64,000 nucleotides of DNA from Methanoculleus sediminis (GCF_001017125.1 NZ_JXOJ01000005.1:61667-125666); one strand, 5' to 3'. Counted from the first letter of the stretch, positions 1-9,464 are shown. Notes: generated by a model from the letters alone, not told the origin. Program-made: numbers and translations.

Positions 1-135
1 GGTCTTGCCGTTCCCGCAGCCGACCTCGAGGACGGCGGCATCGGCGGGAAGGTCCGGGAGCGGCGCGGCGGCTCCGCCCCAGAGGTTTCCCCGCCTCCGG
101 TAGTCCTCGTCCCAGGGGGATGGATGGACAGTCAC
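1..135 (-). CDS. Class I SAM-dependent methyltransferase, N-terminal part (cut by window edge)
   Basis: The first 45 codons of a minus-strand gene run off the window start. The reading begins at a GTG two codons after an in-frame TGA, which fixes the start. Near the cut the protein shows VLEVGCGNG, the glycine-rich SAM-binding motif I of class I methyltransferases, preceded by a WDEDYRRRGNLWGG stretch typical of small archaeal SAM methyltransferases. Substrate cannot be judged from this fragment. Confidence 0.7.
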   Translation of the reverse strand, partial: MTVHPSPWDEDYRRRGNLWGGAAAPLPDLPADAAVLEVGCGNGKT

Positions 136-165
136 TGATCAGAGGTCGGCGCCGCCGGGGAATAA

Positions 166-651
166 TCATTCGCGCCGGCCGAGATCCTCCCTGCGCACGA
201 ACCGGAGCGACGCCGAGTTCATGCAGTAGCGCTGGTGGGTCGGCGGCGGCCCGTCGTCGAAGACGTGGCCCAGGTGGGCGTCGCATCGCCGACAGAGCAC
301 CTCCGTCCGGCTCATGAAGAACCGGGTATCGAGATCGGTTCCGACGTTCAATTCCGAGACGGGTTTCCAGAAACTCGGCCAGCCCGTGCCCGACTCGAAC
401 TTCGTCTCCGAGGAGAAGAGGTGGTTGCCGCAGCAGACGCAGACGTACAGCCCGTCCTCCTTGCAGTCCCAGTACTTCCCGGTGAACGCCGGTTCCGTCC
501 CCTCCTTCCGGGCAACGGAGAACTGCTCCGGCGTCAACTGGCGCCGCCACTCCTCGTCGGACTTGACGACCTTCTCGACCTCTTCGACCTCTCCGGTCAC
601 GGCGTTGCAGACGTTCACCGTTTCGACGGTTTCTACGGCTTCCCTGCTCAT
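166..651 (-). CDS. msrB: Peptide-methionine (R)-S-oxide reductase
   Basis: MsrB reduces methionine-R-sulfoxide in oxidised proteins in the cytoplasm. The 161-residue protein has the full family signature: two zinc-binding CxxC pairs (C71/C74 and C120/C123), the GTGWPSFW motif, HLGHVFDDGP, and RYCMNSASL, which carries the catalytic Cys143. The N-terminal 30 residues are an extra acidic extension. A strong ribosome site (GGAGGGTGA) lies just before the ATG. Neighbours are a methyltransferase downstream and a divergent lipoprotein gene. MsrB is common in methanogens exposed to oxygen. Confidence 0.95.
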   Translation of the reverse strand: MSREAVETVETVNVCNAVTGEVEEVEKVVKSDEEWRRQLTPEQFSVARKEGTEPAFTGKYWDCKEDGLYVCVCCGNHLFSSETKFESGTGWPSFWKPVSELNVGTDLDTRFFMSRTEVLCRRCDAHLGHVFDDGPPPTHQRYCMNSASLRFVRREDLGRRE

Positions 652-770
652 CGGTCACCCTCCGGTTCCTCCCGGCCCTTGACCGGAGAGCAGATAAATC
701 GTTCCCCGCCGCTGCCCGGGTGACGGTCCGCAGCCGGCGGACACATCGTCCCGGATGCGTTTTCGCATCC

Positions 771-781
771 GTTATATATCC
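771..781 (+). promoter_or_regulatory. TATA-box promoter of the lipoprotein gene
   Basis: GTTATATATCC lies about 20-29 nt before the ATG at 800, the spacing expected for an archaeal TATA box with a leaderless or near-leaderless transcript. This favours ATG 800 over the out-of-frame ATG at 790. Confidence 0.55.
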
Positions 782-799
782 GCCGGTCGATGAACCATC

Positions 800-1267
800 A
801 TGGAGAAACACTCTCTTCCTGGAAGGATCTTTGCAACCCTTATCCTCCTCGGCTGCCTCTTCGGCGCTGCCGTCACGGCAGGCTGCATGGGGACTTCCGC
901 GGAGCCGGAACCACAGGTTCCGACATCGGAGGCGACACTTGGCGCTCACACCATTTACTCGCCCGCCGGGCCGAAGCCATCGTTCTCGGCCAGCGTCACC
1001 ACGCCCGAGAGGCATATGCGCACCGACGGTTCCTGTTACTGGATCGTGACCGGGAAGGTGACCAACGACGGTGACGGACCCGCGAGAAACGCCGTCATCC
1101 GGTTCATGCTCGTCGACGACGAAAGCAATATGATTCGGGCGACCGAGACCATTCTCGCCCCCCGGTTCCAGGCGGGCGAGACGAAGATATTCACCATCGA
1201 CGCGTTCCCCGGCGACTGTGACCGGCAGTACCACGCCGAGATCGACGTCACGCACGATATCCCGTAA
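800..1267 (+). CDS. Predicted lipoprotein with FxLYD-like domain
   Basis: A 155-residue exported protein. It has a short basic N-terminus, a hydrophobic helix and a lipobox-like AVTAGC, so the mature protein is probably lipid-anchored outside the membrane. A low-complexity E/P/T linker follows. The C-terminal part (residues about 75-150) reads like the FxLYD/transport-associated beta-sandwich, with VTGKVTNDGDGPARNAVIRF typical of that fold. No enzyme motif is seen. Function unknown; cell-surface role inferred. Confidence 0.7.
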   Translation: MEKHSLPGRIFATLILLGCLFGAAVTAGCMGTSAEPEPQVPTSEATLGAHTIYSPAGPKPSFSASVTTPERHMRTDGSCYWIVTGKVTNDGDGPARNAVIRFMLVDDESNMIRATETILAPRFQAGETKIFTIDAFPGDCDRQYHAEIDVTHDIP

Positions 1268-1319
1268 GGCCGGGGACGAACGTTGTCCGGATACGGGTTC
1301 AGAGACGAGAGGAGAAGAG

Positions 1320-1988
1320 ATGAAGATACTTGGGATCAATGGAAGCCCCCGCGCCTCAAGGAGCCAGACGCTCCGGCTCGTTCAGGCCGTCCTCGACGGG
1401 GCGGAGAGCGCCGGGGCCGATGTGGAGCTCGTGGACGTCTGCAAGCTCCGGATCGAGTACTGCAACGGATGTCTGGTCTGCTGCGAGCGGGGTGAATGCG
1501 TCAAGAAAGACGATTTCGCCGAGTTATACCTGAAGATGCTTGATTCCGACGGGATTATCCTCGGGTCGCCCAACTACATCGACTCGGTCACCGCCCAGAT
1601 AAAGACCCTGCTCGACCGGATGGCGGACGCCATCCACTGCCAGATGTTCCTCGGGAAGTACGGATGCGCCGTATCCACGGCGGGCGGGTCAGGAGCGGAC
1701 GAGGTCGTGGCGTACCTGAATCGGGTTCTGCAGACCCTGGGCGCGAACACCGTGGGCGGTATCGGCGTGGTTCTCGGCGGAGACCCGGAGACGATCGTGC
1801 CTGCGGAGGGGAGAGCCTACGAACTCGGCAGGAAACTCGCAAAAGCCATCGAGAAGAAGGAGACCTATCCCGATCAGGAGGAACTCCACGCCGCGATGCT
1901 CGAGCGGATGCGTCTTCTGGTCACGGCAAACAAAGATCGCTGGCACCACGAGTACGACTACTGGAAGGAAGCCGGGCGGATACCCTAG
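1320..1988 (+). CDS. NADPH-dependent FMN reductase / iron-sulfur flavoprotein-like protein
   Basis: A 222-residue flavodoxin-fold protein starting MKILGINGSPR, the FMN phosphate-binding loop of the NADPH-dependent FMN reductase family. Residues 42-57 hold a cysteine cluster (YCNGCLVCCERGEC) like that ligating 4Fe-4S in archaeal iron-sulfur flavoproteins. GSPNYIDSVTAQIK matches the family's second flavin loop. Start chosen at ATG 1320, where homology begins and a GGAGAAGAG site precedes; a longer reading from 1218 overlaps the lipoprotein gene. It converges on the HEAT-repeat gene, and both stop codons share one CTAG. Confidence 0.85.
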   Translation: MKILGINGSPRASRSQTLRLVQAVLDGAESAGADVELVDVCKLRIEYCNGCLVCCERGECVKKDDFAELYLKMLDSDGIILGSPNYIDSVTAQIKTLLDRMADAIHCQMFLGKYGCAVSTAGGSGADEVVAYLNRVLQTLGANTVGGIGVVLGGDPETIVPAEGRAYELGRKLAKAIEKKETYPDQEELHAAMLERMRLLVTANKDRWHHEYDYWKEAGRIP

Positions 1989-4900
1989 GTTTCCCCCGTC
2001 TCCTTCACGCGGATCTCCGCGATGATCCGCTGCAGTCCTTCCCGGGCCTCCGACTGCGCCTCCTCCCCGATTGCCAGATCGAGAGCCGGGATAATCGCCC
2101 CGCCCATGCGGATCAGGCCCCATTCGGCCCGCTTTCTGACCACAAGCGCGTCGTCCTTGAGTGCCCGGACGAGCGGGGCGACGGCGTCCTCTCCCCCGAT
2201 CCGGTTGATGGCCCGGACGGCGTTTGCCCGCACTTCGATCAGCGGATCGGCGAGCGTTTCCGCCAGTACCGGCAGCGCGCCGGCGCCGACCCGTTCCACC
2301 TCGGCCCACCTCCCCTGTGCCATGAGGTAGAGTGTAAGCTCCGCGCGGTTCTCCGGGTTCCAGCCGCCCGCTTCCAGCGCTTCGGCGACCCCCGCCCGGA
2401 ACGTCTCGTCCCCCGAGCGGAGTGCGCCGACCAGGTGGCGGCGTATCGTATCGCCGGGATCTTTGAGGGCCTCGAGTGCGGCGTACCTGACCCGGTCGTC
2501 CACGTCGTTCAAGGCCTGGATGAGCGGTTCGAGGGCGCGAAGGTCCCCGATGTAGCCGAGCGAGCGGGCGGCGGCAACCTTGACCGCCTCGTCCCTGTCC
2601 TGCAGCGCCAGCGTCAGCGGTTCTATCGCCTGTTTGCTCCCCATGTACCCGAGCGCCTCCGCTACGGCTGCCCGGACCACACTGTCGCGTTCGCTCTTCA
2701 GGGCTCCGCTCAGGGCTTCGATGGCCCGTGTGTCTCCGATATTGCCCAGGTTCCGGGCAGCAACCAGCCGGACAAACCGGTCGGTGTCGTTCAGGGCGTC
2801 CATGAGCGGTCCGAGTGCCGCTTCCCGCATCTCCCCGAGAACCCCGGCGGCGGCGACCTGCAGCTCCCGGTCTTCGTCCTTGAGTGCCATGAGCAACCCT
2901 TCGGCGGCGGGAAGTCCCATCCTGATCAGCCGGGTGGCGGCGGACGCCTGCACCTCCAGGGATCCGTCCTTGAGGGCGGCGATGAGTGCACCAATCTCCT
3001 CCTGTCCGGCGGAACTCCCCTCCGCGGGGCCATTCTTTGCGCGCCTTCTCAGGAGCGCGCCAGCCGCTCTTTCCCTGACCTCCTTCTCCTCGTCGCGCAG
3101 GGCGTATTCCAGGGCTCCGTTCGCACTCTCCGCTTCGATCCTTCCGAGCGCGTCGATTGCTGCAAGGCGTCCGTCTTTTCCTCCTTCGCGCAGCACCTTC
3201 GAGAGCGGTTCGACCGCGGAATGCCCGAACTCCCCGAGAACCCGGGCGACAACCGCGGCGACCTCGCGGGCAGGGTCCTCAAGGTGCCCGACGAGGAGCG
3301 GTATCGACCGGGGGTTTCCGATGATCCCGATCGATCTCGCCGCCGTAGACCGGACCGCCGGCACGGGGCTGTCAAGCGCTGCTTCCAGCGGTTCAAGCGC
3401 ATCAGGGTCGAACGCTGCAACGGCTTCGGCTGCAACGGACCTGACTCCGGGGTAGTCGTCGCCGAAGAGGCGTATGAGCGCTTCGAGCGCACGCGTGTCC
3501 CCGATCTGTCCGAGCGCGGCGGCAGCGGCACTGCGGACATCCTGCCCGGCGTCGCCGGTGAGCAGGATCAGCGCGTCGACGCCGTTCTCGTCGCCGATAT
3601 TGCCGAGCCCCTCCGCGGCGGCGATCCGGACAGCGTCGTGCGGGTCAGAGAGCGCGGCGATGAGGAACTCGACCGCCGCCGCCCCCAGACTCCGCAGCGC
3701 CGCAATCGCCGCAGCCCGGATCTCTGCGTCGTCGCTCTGCAGGGCGCTGAGGTACCGTTCGAGCGATGTCTTCCCCTGTGCCTCCTCCGGCGGTTCCGGT
3801 GGTGCTACGGGGGTTTCCGGCAGCACCACCCGGGCCGGCTTCGCGGGAGCAGGACTCTCCTCTTTTGTGCGCTCCTCCTCATCGGTCTCCTGCTCGACGC
3901 CTGCGGCCGGGACGATCTCGTCCAGTGAAACCGGTTTCCTCGGTTTCGGCCGGATCTTTTCTCCGGTCCGCGCCTCTTCGGCCTCCGGCCTCTCCTCCAG
4001 GAGTTTCTCGACCTCTTCAGCATCCTCCGGTTTCCGGGCGACGGTTTTCTCCTCCCCGCCGGTGACCGGCTGCACCGCTTCCGCCCGTGCCGCCGGGGGA
4101 GGCCCGCGACGAGCCGGCCGGTCGGGTGGCCGGGACGTCGGCCCGAAGTGATCTTCGATCCGCTTCCTGGCGGCAAGCCCCTCTCTGAGTTCCCGGTCGT
4201 AATCGGAAGACACCGTCTCTACCGGCCTTGCCCGGAAGTTCTCCTCGTTGTGCGACCTGATGTAATCCAGCGCGGCGGCTGCCTGCTCGCGGATCTCGGG
4301 GCTGTCGGAATTCATCGCCGCGTGCAGGGCGTCGAGCGCGGGTTGTCCCAGTTGCCGCAGCGTCTCGCTCGCGCCGGTGCGGACACCCGAGTATTCGACA
4401 CCCAGCGCCCGGATGAGCGGCGGGATGGCCGCCCTCCCCATCCGGACGAGTTCGTTCCACTGCTCCTTTGCGATCAGGTATCCTGCTCGTTCGGGATCGC
4501 TCCCCGGAATCCAGCCCAGCCGGTCCAGCGCCCAGGCCGCCTCCATCCGCACCGGGTGGCAGGGATCGTCGAGGGCTCCGACCAGGGCGGGTTTCCCCCG
4601 GTCGCTGCCTATCTCCCCGAGCGCCTCGGCAGCACGTACGCGGATGTCCACCTGCGGGTCTTCCATCGCCCTGACGAGTGCCGGGACTGCCCGGGAGTCA
4701 CGGGTCTTCCCGAGCGTTCGTGCCGATTCGCTCCGTATCCGGGGCTCCTTGCTGCCGAGGCCCTTGACGAGGATCGGGATGGCTGCCGCCTGGAGTTTTG
4801 CGAGTTCCGCCCAGTCTTCCAGGAGGAAGTAATACCACACCTTCTCGGAGAGGTCTTCGGGCACCCATCGCAGTGCGGCAAGCCCGACGGCGGCCTCTCT

Positions 4901-5365
4901 CCGGACCGAGTGGTTTGTGTCGCGGAATGCTTCGGCGAGCGGTGGAATTGCCTTTTTGCCCGTTCCCCGGATGGCTATCACGGCTGCACGCCTGACCGCC
5001 GGCTGTTTGTGATGCAGCGCGAACTGCAGCGTCTCGGAGAGCGAATCGCCCTCCTCCGCGACTGCACGGGTGATGGCTGCCTGCAGGCCCGGGCTTGCCC
5101 GGAGGATCAGGGCGAGGAGCAGGGGAATGCAAGGAGCGCCGGCCGAAGCCAGCGCCCCGAGCATGCGTGCCCGCGAGACCCGGTTGGCATTCTCGAGCCT
5201 CTCGAGAAGGTCGGGGACGGCGGAGAGCCCGAGGGCAGAGAGAGCTCGCGCTGCATCGGCGCGGTTTCCGGATTCTTCACCGTCCAGAACCGCAATCAGA
5301 CCGGGACAATCCTTCGTCTGCCGTAACCCCTCGATATTCGTCCGGAATTTATCAAAGAATGCCAT
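1985..5365 (-). CDS. Giant HEAT-repeat (PBS-lyase type) protein
   Basis: A 1126-residue protein made almost entirely of about 30-residue HEAT/PBS-lyase repeats (recurrent patterns such as DPxxxVRxAAAEALGxIGD). One block covers residues 1-370 and a second 538-1126. They are joined by a charged, proline-rich, probably disordered linker at about 373-537. No catalytic domain, signal peptide or membrane helix is visible. Related archaeal proteins are usually annotated as lyase-domain HEAT proteins, but this one stands alone with no bilin-related neighbours, so a scaffold or protein-interaction role is more likely. The repeats are similar enough at DNA level that repeat-number variation between strains is plausible. 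Confidence 0.9.
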   Translation of the reverse strand: MAFFDKFRTNIEGLRQTKDCPGLIAVLDGEESGNRADAARALSALGLSAVPDLLERLENANRVSRARMLGALASAGAPCIPLLLALILRASPGLQAAITRAVAEEGDSLSETLQFALHHKQPAVRRAAVIAIRGTGKKAIPPLAEAFRDTNHSVRREAAVGLAALRWVPEDLSEKVWYYFLLEDWAELAKLQAAAIPILVKGLGSKEPRIRSESARTLGKTRDSRAVPALVRAMEDPQVDIRVRAAEALGEIGSDRGKPALVGALDDPCHPVRMEAAWALDRLGWIPGSDPERAGYLIAKEQWNELVRMGRAAIPPLIRALGVEYSGVRTGASETLRQLGQPALDALHAAMNSDSPEIREQAAAALDYIRSHNEENFRARPVETVSSDYDRELREGLAARKRIEDHFGPTSRPPDRPARRGPPPAARAEAVQPVTGGEEKTVARKPEDAEEVEKLLEERPEAEEARTGEKIRPKPRKPVSLDEIVPAAGVEQETDEEERTKEESPAPAKPARVVLPETPVAPPEPPEEAQGKTSLERYLSALQSDDAEIRAAAIAALRSLGAAAVEFLIAALSDPHDAVRIAAAEGLGNIGDENGVDALILLTGDAGQDVRSAAAAALGQIGDTRALEALIRLFGDDYPGVRSVAAEAVAAFDPDALEPLEAALDSPVPAVRSTAARSIGIIGNPRSIPLLVGHLEDPAREVAAVVARVLGEFGHSAVEPLSKVLREGGKDGRLAAIDALGRIEAESANGALEYALRDEEKEVRERAAGALLRRRAKNGPAEGSSAGQEEIGALIAALKDGSLEVQASAATRLIRMGLPAAEGLLMALKDEDRELQVAAAGVLGEMREAALGPLMDALNDTDRFVRLVAARNLGNIGDTRAIEALSGALKSERDSVVRAAVAEALGYMGSKQAIEPLTLALQDRDEAVKVAAARSLGYIGDLRALEPLIQALNDVDDRVRYAALEALKDPGDTIRRHLVGALRSGDETFRAGVAEALEAGGWNPENRAELTLYLMAQGRWAEVERVGAGALPVLAETLADPLIEVRANAVRAINRIGGEDAVAPLVRALKDDALVVRKRAEWGLIRMGGAIIPALDLAIGEEAQSEAREGLQRIIAEIRVKETGET

Positions 5366-5582
5366 GTCCTCGTATCGGTGGAGTGCGCGTCCGGGGTGCC
5401 GCCTGGCCGGATCTCCGTATATTTAGATTATATTCGTTATCTGTTACCAATAAATGTTCCATTTCGTTTCCTGCGGTGGATCGCGATTTCAAACGGGTTT
5501 GATTCATCATATTCCGGCTTTTTTGTCTCCTGCCCGGCCGATGCGAATCTTTATCGGTGCATGACCGGTATACGGGGACCTT
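5366..5582. promoter_or_regulatory. Divergent promoter region (HEAT-repeat gene / GalT-like gene)
   Basis: An AT-rich stretch at about 5414-5455 contains TATA-like sequence for the minus-strand HEAT gene. CTTTATCGG at about 5547-5555 sits about 30 nt before ATG 5583 and fits the plus-strand promoter. No palindromic operator stands out. Confidence 0.4.
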
Positions 5583-6635
5583 ATGGTTCAGCTGGATATC
5601 ACCAGACTGCCGGGCATCGTGCAGGAACTCGCGCCGGATATGGAGGAACTCGCAGGCCGGATCTACTCCTGGTACGTCGAACCCGGACACCTGGTCTTCC
5701 CCGACGCGATACGCGAGTGGGTGCGGGAGAAGTACGGCGATATCGAGACGCAGCAGATCGTGAGGGTGACCAATAACCAGACCGGCGAGAGCACGCTTTT
5801 CAACTCCGTCCGGGCACGCCGCCCGGTGCTGACGCCCCGTGCCGAGGAGACGCGGGATCTCCGGGCTCTCTCGGGGGAGGGTCCGTTCGCAAACCCCCTC
5901 GAGGAGACGCCGGCCGATACGTTCGGGAGGATCGACGGCGATCACTGGGTTACGGCGAGCAATATCGCCAAGTACGATTACCTCCACGCCGTCATCATCG
6001 CGAAAGAGGACGACCCCTACGTCACCGGCGAACCGCAGGTCGCCGATATGATCAGCGTGGCCGTCCGCTGGTGCCAGGATGCGCACCGCGCGGACCCACG
6101 GGCCATCTACCCCTTCATCCTCTGGAACTTCCTCTGGCGTGCCGGGGCGAGCATCGTGCACAACCATGCCCAGGTGCTGCTCACTCACCTTCCGTATGCC
6201 GCTCCGGCACGGCTTGAGCGGGTCCGGGAGGAGTACCGGTGCCGCTACGGGAGCGAGTACTACGACGACCTCTTCACTGTCCATACCGCCGTCGGCCTCG
6301 GGCTCGTCTACAAAAACGCCCGCGTCATGGCGCACCTCACCCCGAGAAAGGAGCACGAGGTCGCGATCGTCACGGAGTCGCCGCACGATCTCGCGGGGGC
6401 GCTCGCAAAGGTGCTCGAGTGTTACCGCAATATCGGGGTGCAGAGTTACAACGCGGCGGTGTACATGCCCCCGCTCGGGGAGGAGGGGCATTACGTCGCG
6501 TGGGTAGTGGACCGGGGAGATCTCCATTCCCGGACGTCGGACATCGGGGGGATGGAGGTCTATGCCGGGACGCCAATCGTCTCGTCCGACCCGTTCCGCC
6601 TGATGGAGCACCTTACGGCCGCCATGCTGCCGTGA
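5583..6635 (+). CDS. GalT-like (HIT superfamily) nucleotidyltransferase
   Basis: A 350-residue protein related to galactose-1-phosphate uridylyltransferases. The key evidence is SIVHNHAQ in the middle of the protein, matching the HxHxQ active-site triad in which the second histidine forms the nucleotidyl intermediate. An upstream HYxAV-like strand (KYDYLHAVIIAKEDDPY) and a duplicated HIT-like fold also fit. It converges with 6 nt spacing on a glycosyltransferase gene, suggesting sugar-nucleotide or sugar-phosphate metabolism. Whether the substrate is galactose-1-phosphate or another sugar phosphate cannot be decided. Confidence 0.75.
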   Translation: MVQLDITRLPGIVQELAPDMEELAGRIYSWYVEPGHLVFPDAIREWVREKYGDIETQQIVRVTNNQTGESTLFNSVRARRPVLTPRAEETRDLRALSGEGPFANPLEETPADTFGRIDGDHWVTASNIAKYDYLHAVIIAKEDDPYVTGEPQVADMISVAVRWCQDAHRADPRAIYPFILWNFLWRAGASIVHNHAQVLLTHLPYAAPARLERVREEYRCRYGSEYYDDLFTVHTAVGLGLVYKNARVMAHLTPRKEHEVAIVTESPHDLAGALAKVLECYRNIGVQSYNAAVYMPPLGEEGHYVAWVVDRGDLHSRTSDIGGMEVYAGTPIVSSDPFRLMEHLTAAMLP

Positions 6636-6641
6636 CCGGGG

Positions 6642-7796
6642 TCAGCAGGGGATCGTGTCGTGCTTCGCGAGTTTCCTGTAGACGCCTTCCATCCGCCCGG
6701 CGACACGGCTCCACGGGAACTCTTTCTTCACTTTGTCGAGTCCTTCCCGGCCCATGGCGAGCGCTTTTTCGGGTGAATCGGCCACCCGGGAGAGTCCGCG
6801 GGCGATCGAGTCCGGGTGCGGCCGCACCTTGACCCCGTCGGTCCCGTGCTCGATGTTCTCCGAGAGCCCGCCGACGTCGGAGGCGACGACGCACCGGCCG
6901 GCGCTCCATGCTTCGAGGAGCACAAGCCCGAACGGCTCGTTCCTGCTCGGGATGGCGACGATGTCGCTTGCGTTGAGGAGCGATACGTAGTCAGCATCGG
7001 CCAGCCGCCCGAGGAATCTGACGGGGAGCGACCGGGCCCGGATCTCGAGCCCCCGGCGCATCTGCCCGTCGCCGACGAACGCAAACTGGCCGTCGGCGTG
7101 CTCCCGGAGGAGTGCGGGGGCTGCGTCCACCAGCATGTCGGGCCCTTTCTGCCATGCAAGCCGCCCGACGAAGAGGATCAACGGGGAGTCCGGGTCGAAT
7201 CCGTAATTTCGTTTCACCGCTTCCGGATCGACGTCTGCCCGGTAGTGATCCGGGACGATGCCGTTATGGACGACGTCGATCTTCCAGTCCGGGATCTCGT
7301 AGAGGCTCATGGCCTCCTGCCGGAGGGTCGAGGAGACCGCGGTGATATGCTTTGCAATCGATGCGCCGCAGCGTTCGATCCCGGATATCTCCGTGAACGG
7401 CCACCCGCTGCTGAACGTATTCCCGTTCCGGCCGAACTCCGTCGAGTGGTAGGTGAAGACGGTCTCCCTGTCCCGGAGGCGCTCGAGCGCGTCGACCACG
7501 TGCCAGTCGTGGAAGTGCAGGAGGTCGAACGAGGGTGCGTCGAACTCGTGGAATCGATCGAGCATCTTTCTGCTCATATCGGAGCAGTACCGGACGATGT
7601 TCTCTCCCGACGGCCGGCAGTAGTGATACCGCACTCCGTTGATCTCGGTGTCCTTCCCTTCTCCCCGGGTGAAAAAATGCACCTCGTGGTTGTGTGCCAG
7701 CGTCTCGGCAAGGTTTGTCGCCGCGCTCGCGAGCCCGCCGACCCGTTCCGCATACAGCGACTCCCAGCAGAAAAATGCGATCTTCAGACTCTCCAT
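6642..7796 (-). CDS. Glycosyltransferase family 4 (GT-B fold)
   Basis: A 384-residue retaining glycosyltransferase of the GT4/GT5-like group. It has an N-terminal GGLASAATNLAETL glycine loop as in glycogen-synthase-like enzymes, a linker FVGRLAWQKGPDML, and the C-terminal nucleotide-sugar EX7E motif EPFGLVLLEAWSAG. Start at ATG 7796 has a GAGGA ribosome site; a much longer in-frame reading overlaps the next gene. A TATA-like AAAGATATATCA near 7912-7924 (minus strand) would give a leader of about 90 nt. The neighbouring GalT-like gene supports a sugar-polymer role. Confidence 0.85.
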   Translation of the reverse strand: MESLKIAFFCWESLYAERVGGLASAATNLAETLAHNHEVHFFTRGEGKDTEINGVRYHYCRPSGENIVRYCSDMSRKMLDRFHEFDAPSFDLLHFHDWHVVDALERLRDRETVFTYHSTEFGRNGNTFSSGWPFTEISGIERCGASIAKHITAVSSTLRQEAMSLYEIPDWKIDVVHNGIVPDHYRADVDPEAVKRNYGFDPDSPLILFVGRLAWQKGPDMLVDAAPALLREHADGQFAFVGDGQMRRGLEIRARSLPVRFLGRLADADYVSLLNASDIVAIPSRNEPFGLVLLEAWSAGRCVVASDVGGLSENIEHGTDGVKVRPHPDSIARGLSRVADSPEKALAMGREGLDKVKKEFPWSRVAGRMEGVYRKLAKHDTIPC

Positions 7797-7978
7797 GATA
7801 TTCCTCGTATCGGGCAAATCGTTTCCGCCGGCCTTCGGGTCCGCTTCCGATACGCCAGGATCCGTATCGGGCCGGCCGGCCTGCCGCCTGCGCGCTTCAT
7901 ACCGTCTCTGAGATGATATATCTTTGGATTCTCTAAAACGGCCCGAAACGAGATGTTTTCGGGTTCCGGTGCGCCCGG

Positions 7979-8470
7979 TCAGGAAGAGAAAGATTCTTTC
8001 AGGCGCCGCTCGAGGCTGGTGCCGTGCGAACCCATCCAGTAGAGTTTCCGGCACATGGGGCACCACGAAAACTCCTTCCCCCGGGTCGACCGCGGGGCGT
8101 AGCGTGCCTCCCTGATCTCCCGCAGGGTGGCCGGCCGGAGGCGGGTGTTGCAGAGCGAACAGCGGCTCATCCGGATCTCGGGCTCGATCAGCCCGAGGTC
8201 GGCGATCTGCCGTATCTGGGCCATAACCTCTTCGGACGCGATGTAGACCGCCTGCTCCCCGCCCCGCCGTGCGAGTTCGCGGTCGCGGGTCAGGAGGAGC
8301 CGGTCGTCCCGGACGGCGATCTCGAGGAGGAGGGTGTCTTCCCGGGAACTCCCCCGGGAGAGGCTGTTCGCGCTCATGGTGTCGTAGCCCATGAACCGGA
8401 GGTAGCGGGTGAGCGTCCCGAGCATCCGGTCGGTCAGGAATCTCCGGCGTTCACCTGATCTGTGAGACAT
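7979..8470 (-). CDS. Mut7-C RNAse domain protein (DUF82-type) with zinc ribbon
   Basis: A 163-residue protein with the Mut7-C layout. An N-terminal PIN-like part holds acidic residues (FLTDRMLGTLTRYLRFMGYD, LLTRDREL), and a C-terminal zinc ribbon has four cysteines in two CxxC pairs (CSLC about residue 104, CPMC about 137). Mut7-C domains are proposed RNases that pair with ubiquitin-like or RNA-processing proteins. ATG 8470 overlaps the end of the upstream radical SAM gene by 20 nt, implying translational coupling. Confidence 0.8.
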   Translation of the reverse strand: MSHRSGERRRFLTDRMLGTLTRYLRFMGYDTMSANSLSRGSSREDTLLLEIAVRDDRLLLTRDRELARRGGEQAVYIASEEVMAQIRQIADLGLIEPEIRMSRCSLCNTRLRPATLREIREARYAPRSTRGKEFSWCPMCRKLYWMGSHGTSLERRLKESFSS

Positions 8471-9464
8471 ATTCGATGTGCCCGCCGCATTCGGTGCAGT
8501 TATGCCCCTCGAGCCCCCGTATCCGGACGGCGTAGCCCGACCGCTCGATGACGACGCTGCCGCAGGAGGGGCAGTAGGTGTTCTCGTAGGGGTGGCCGCC
8601 GACGTTGCCGAGATACGGGTAGTGAATCCCGAGTTCTTTCGCACGCTCGTAGATCTTCTCAAGCGTTCTGATCTCGGTCGGCCTCGCGTCCAGCATCCTG
8701 TAGTCGGGGTGGAACCGGGTGAAGTGCATCGGGGTATCGGGGCCGAGGTTCTCGAGCACCCACCGGATAAGCGTCTCCATCTCTTCCATCGAGTCGTTCT
8801 GCCCGGGGATGACCAGCGTGACCGTCTCGACGTGCATCCCGAGCTCCTTTGCATGCGCCGTCGCGTCGAGGACCGGCTGCAGCCGCCCCCCGCAGACTTT
8901 CCGGTAGAAGGTGTCGGAGAACGATTTGATGTCGACGCGGAAGGCGTTGAGCATTCCCGCGAGCTCGTTGAGCCCCTCTTCGGTGATGTATCCGTTCGTG
9001 ACGTAGACCGTCCCGAGCCTCTCTTTTCGCGCGAGCGTTCCCATCGCGAGCGGGTACTCGTGCCAGATGGCGGGCTCGTTGTATGTCCAGGCGATGCTCG
9101 CACAGCCCGACCGGATCGCCCGTTCCACGCCCTGCTCCGGGCTGATATCCCTGAGCGATTCCATCTCCAGCGTCTGCTGGGAGATTTGCCAGTTCTGGCA
9201 GTGCGCGCAGTGGAAGTTGCACCCGATGGTCCCGAGCGAGTAGGAGAGGGTTCCGGGCAGGAAGTGGAAGAGCGGCTTCTTCTCGATGGGGTCGACCGCT
9301 TCGGCGATGACCTTGCCGAAGGTGGCGGCATAGAGCGTGCCGCCGCGGTTGATCCGGACGCCGCAGACCCCCTGTCTCCCTTCCTTGATGGTGCACCGGT
9401 GTGCGCAGAGGGAGCAGCGGACGGTGTCGTCCTCCAGTTTCTGGTAGAGTCGCGCCTCGTGCAT
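8451..9464 (-). CDS. amrS: AmmeMemoRadiSam-type radical SAM enzyme
   Basis: A 337-residue radical SAM protein. The cluster motif CNFHCAHCQ (CxxxCxxC) follows an N-terminal cysteine cluster (CSLCAHRC, GVCGVR), the order seen in AmrS (also called PflA-like, MJ0804-type). The C-terminus carries a zinc ribbon (CPSCG and CTECG). AmrS belongs to the AmmeMemoRadiSam system, whose reaction is not settled; the AMMECR1 and Memo partners are not in this window. The start is preceded by GGTGATC, the strong archaeal ribosome site. Confidence 0.85.
   Translation of the reverse strand: MHEARLYQKLEDDTVRCSLCAHRCTIKEGRQGVCGVRINRGGTLYAATFGKVIAEAVDPIEKKPLFHFLPGTLSYSLGTIGCNFHCAHCQNWQISQQTLEMESLRDISPEQGVERAIRSGCASIAWTYNEPAIWHEYPLAMGTLARKERLGTVYVTNGYITEEGLNELAGMLNAFRVDIKSFSDTFYRKVCGGRLQPVLDATAHAKELGMHVETVTLVIPGQNDSMEEMETLIRWVLENLGPDTPMHFTRFHPDYRMLDARPTEIRTLEKIYERAKELGIHYPYLGNVGGHPYENTYCPSCGSVVIERSGYAVRIRGLEGHNCTECGGHIEYVSQIR

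Noticed and set aside
1664..3928. 754-codon plus-strand frame over the HEAT gene
   Set aside because: Out of frame with HEAT repeats on the minus strand and rich in Arg/Pro as expected for an antisense artefact.
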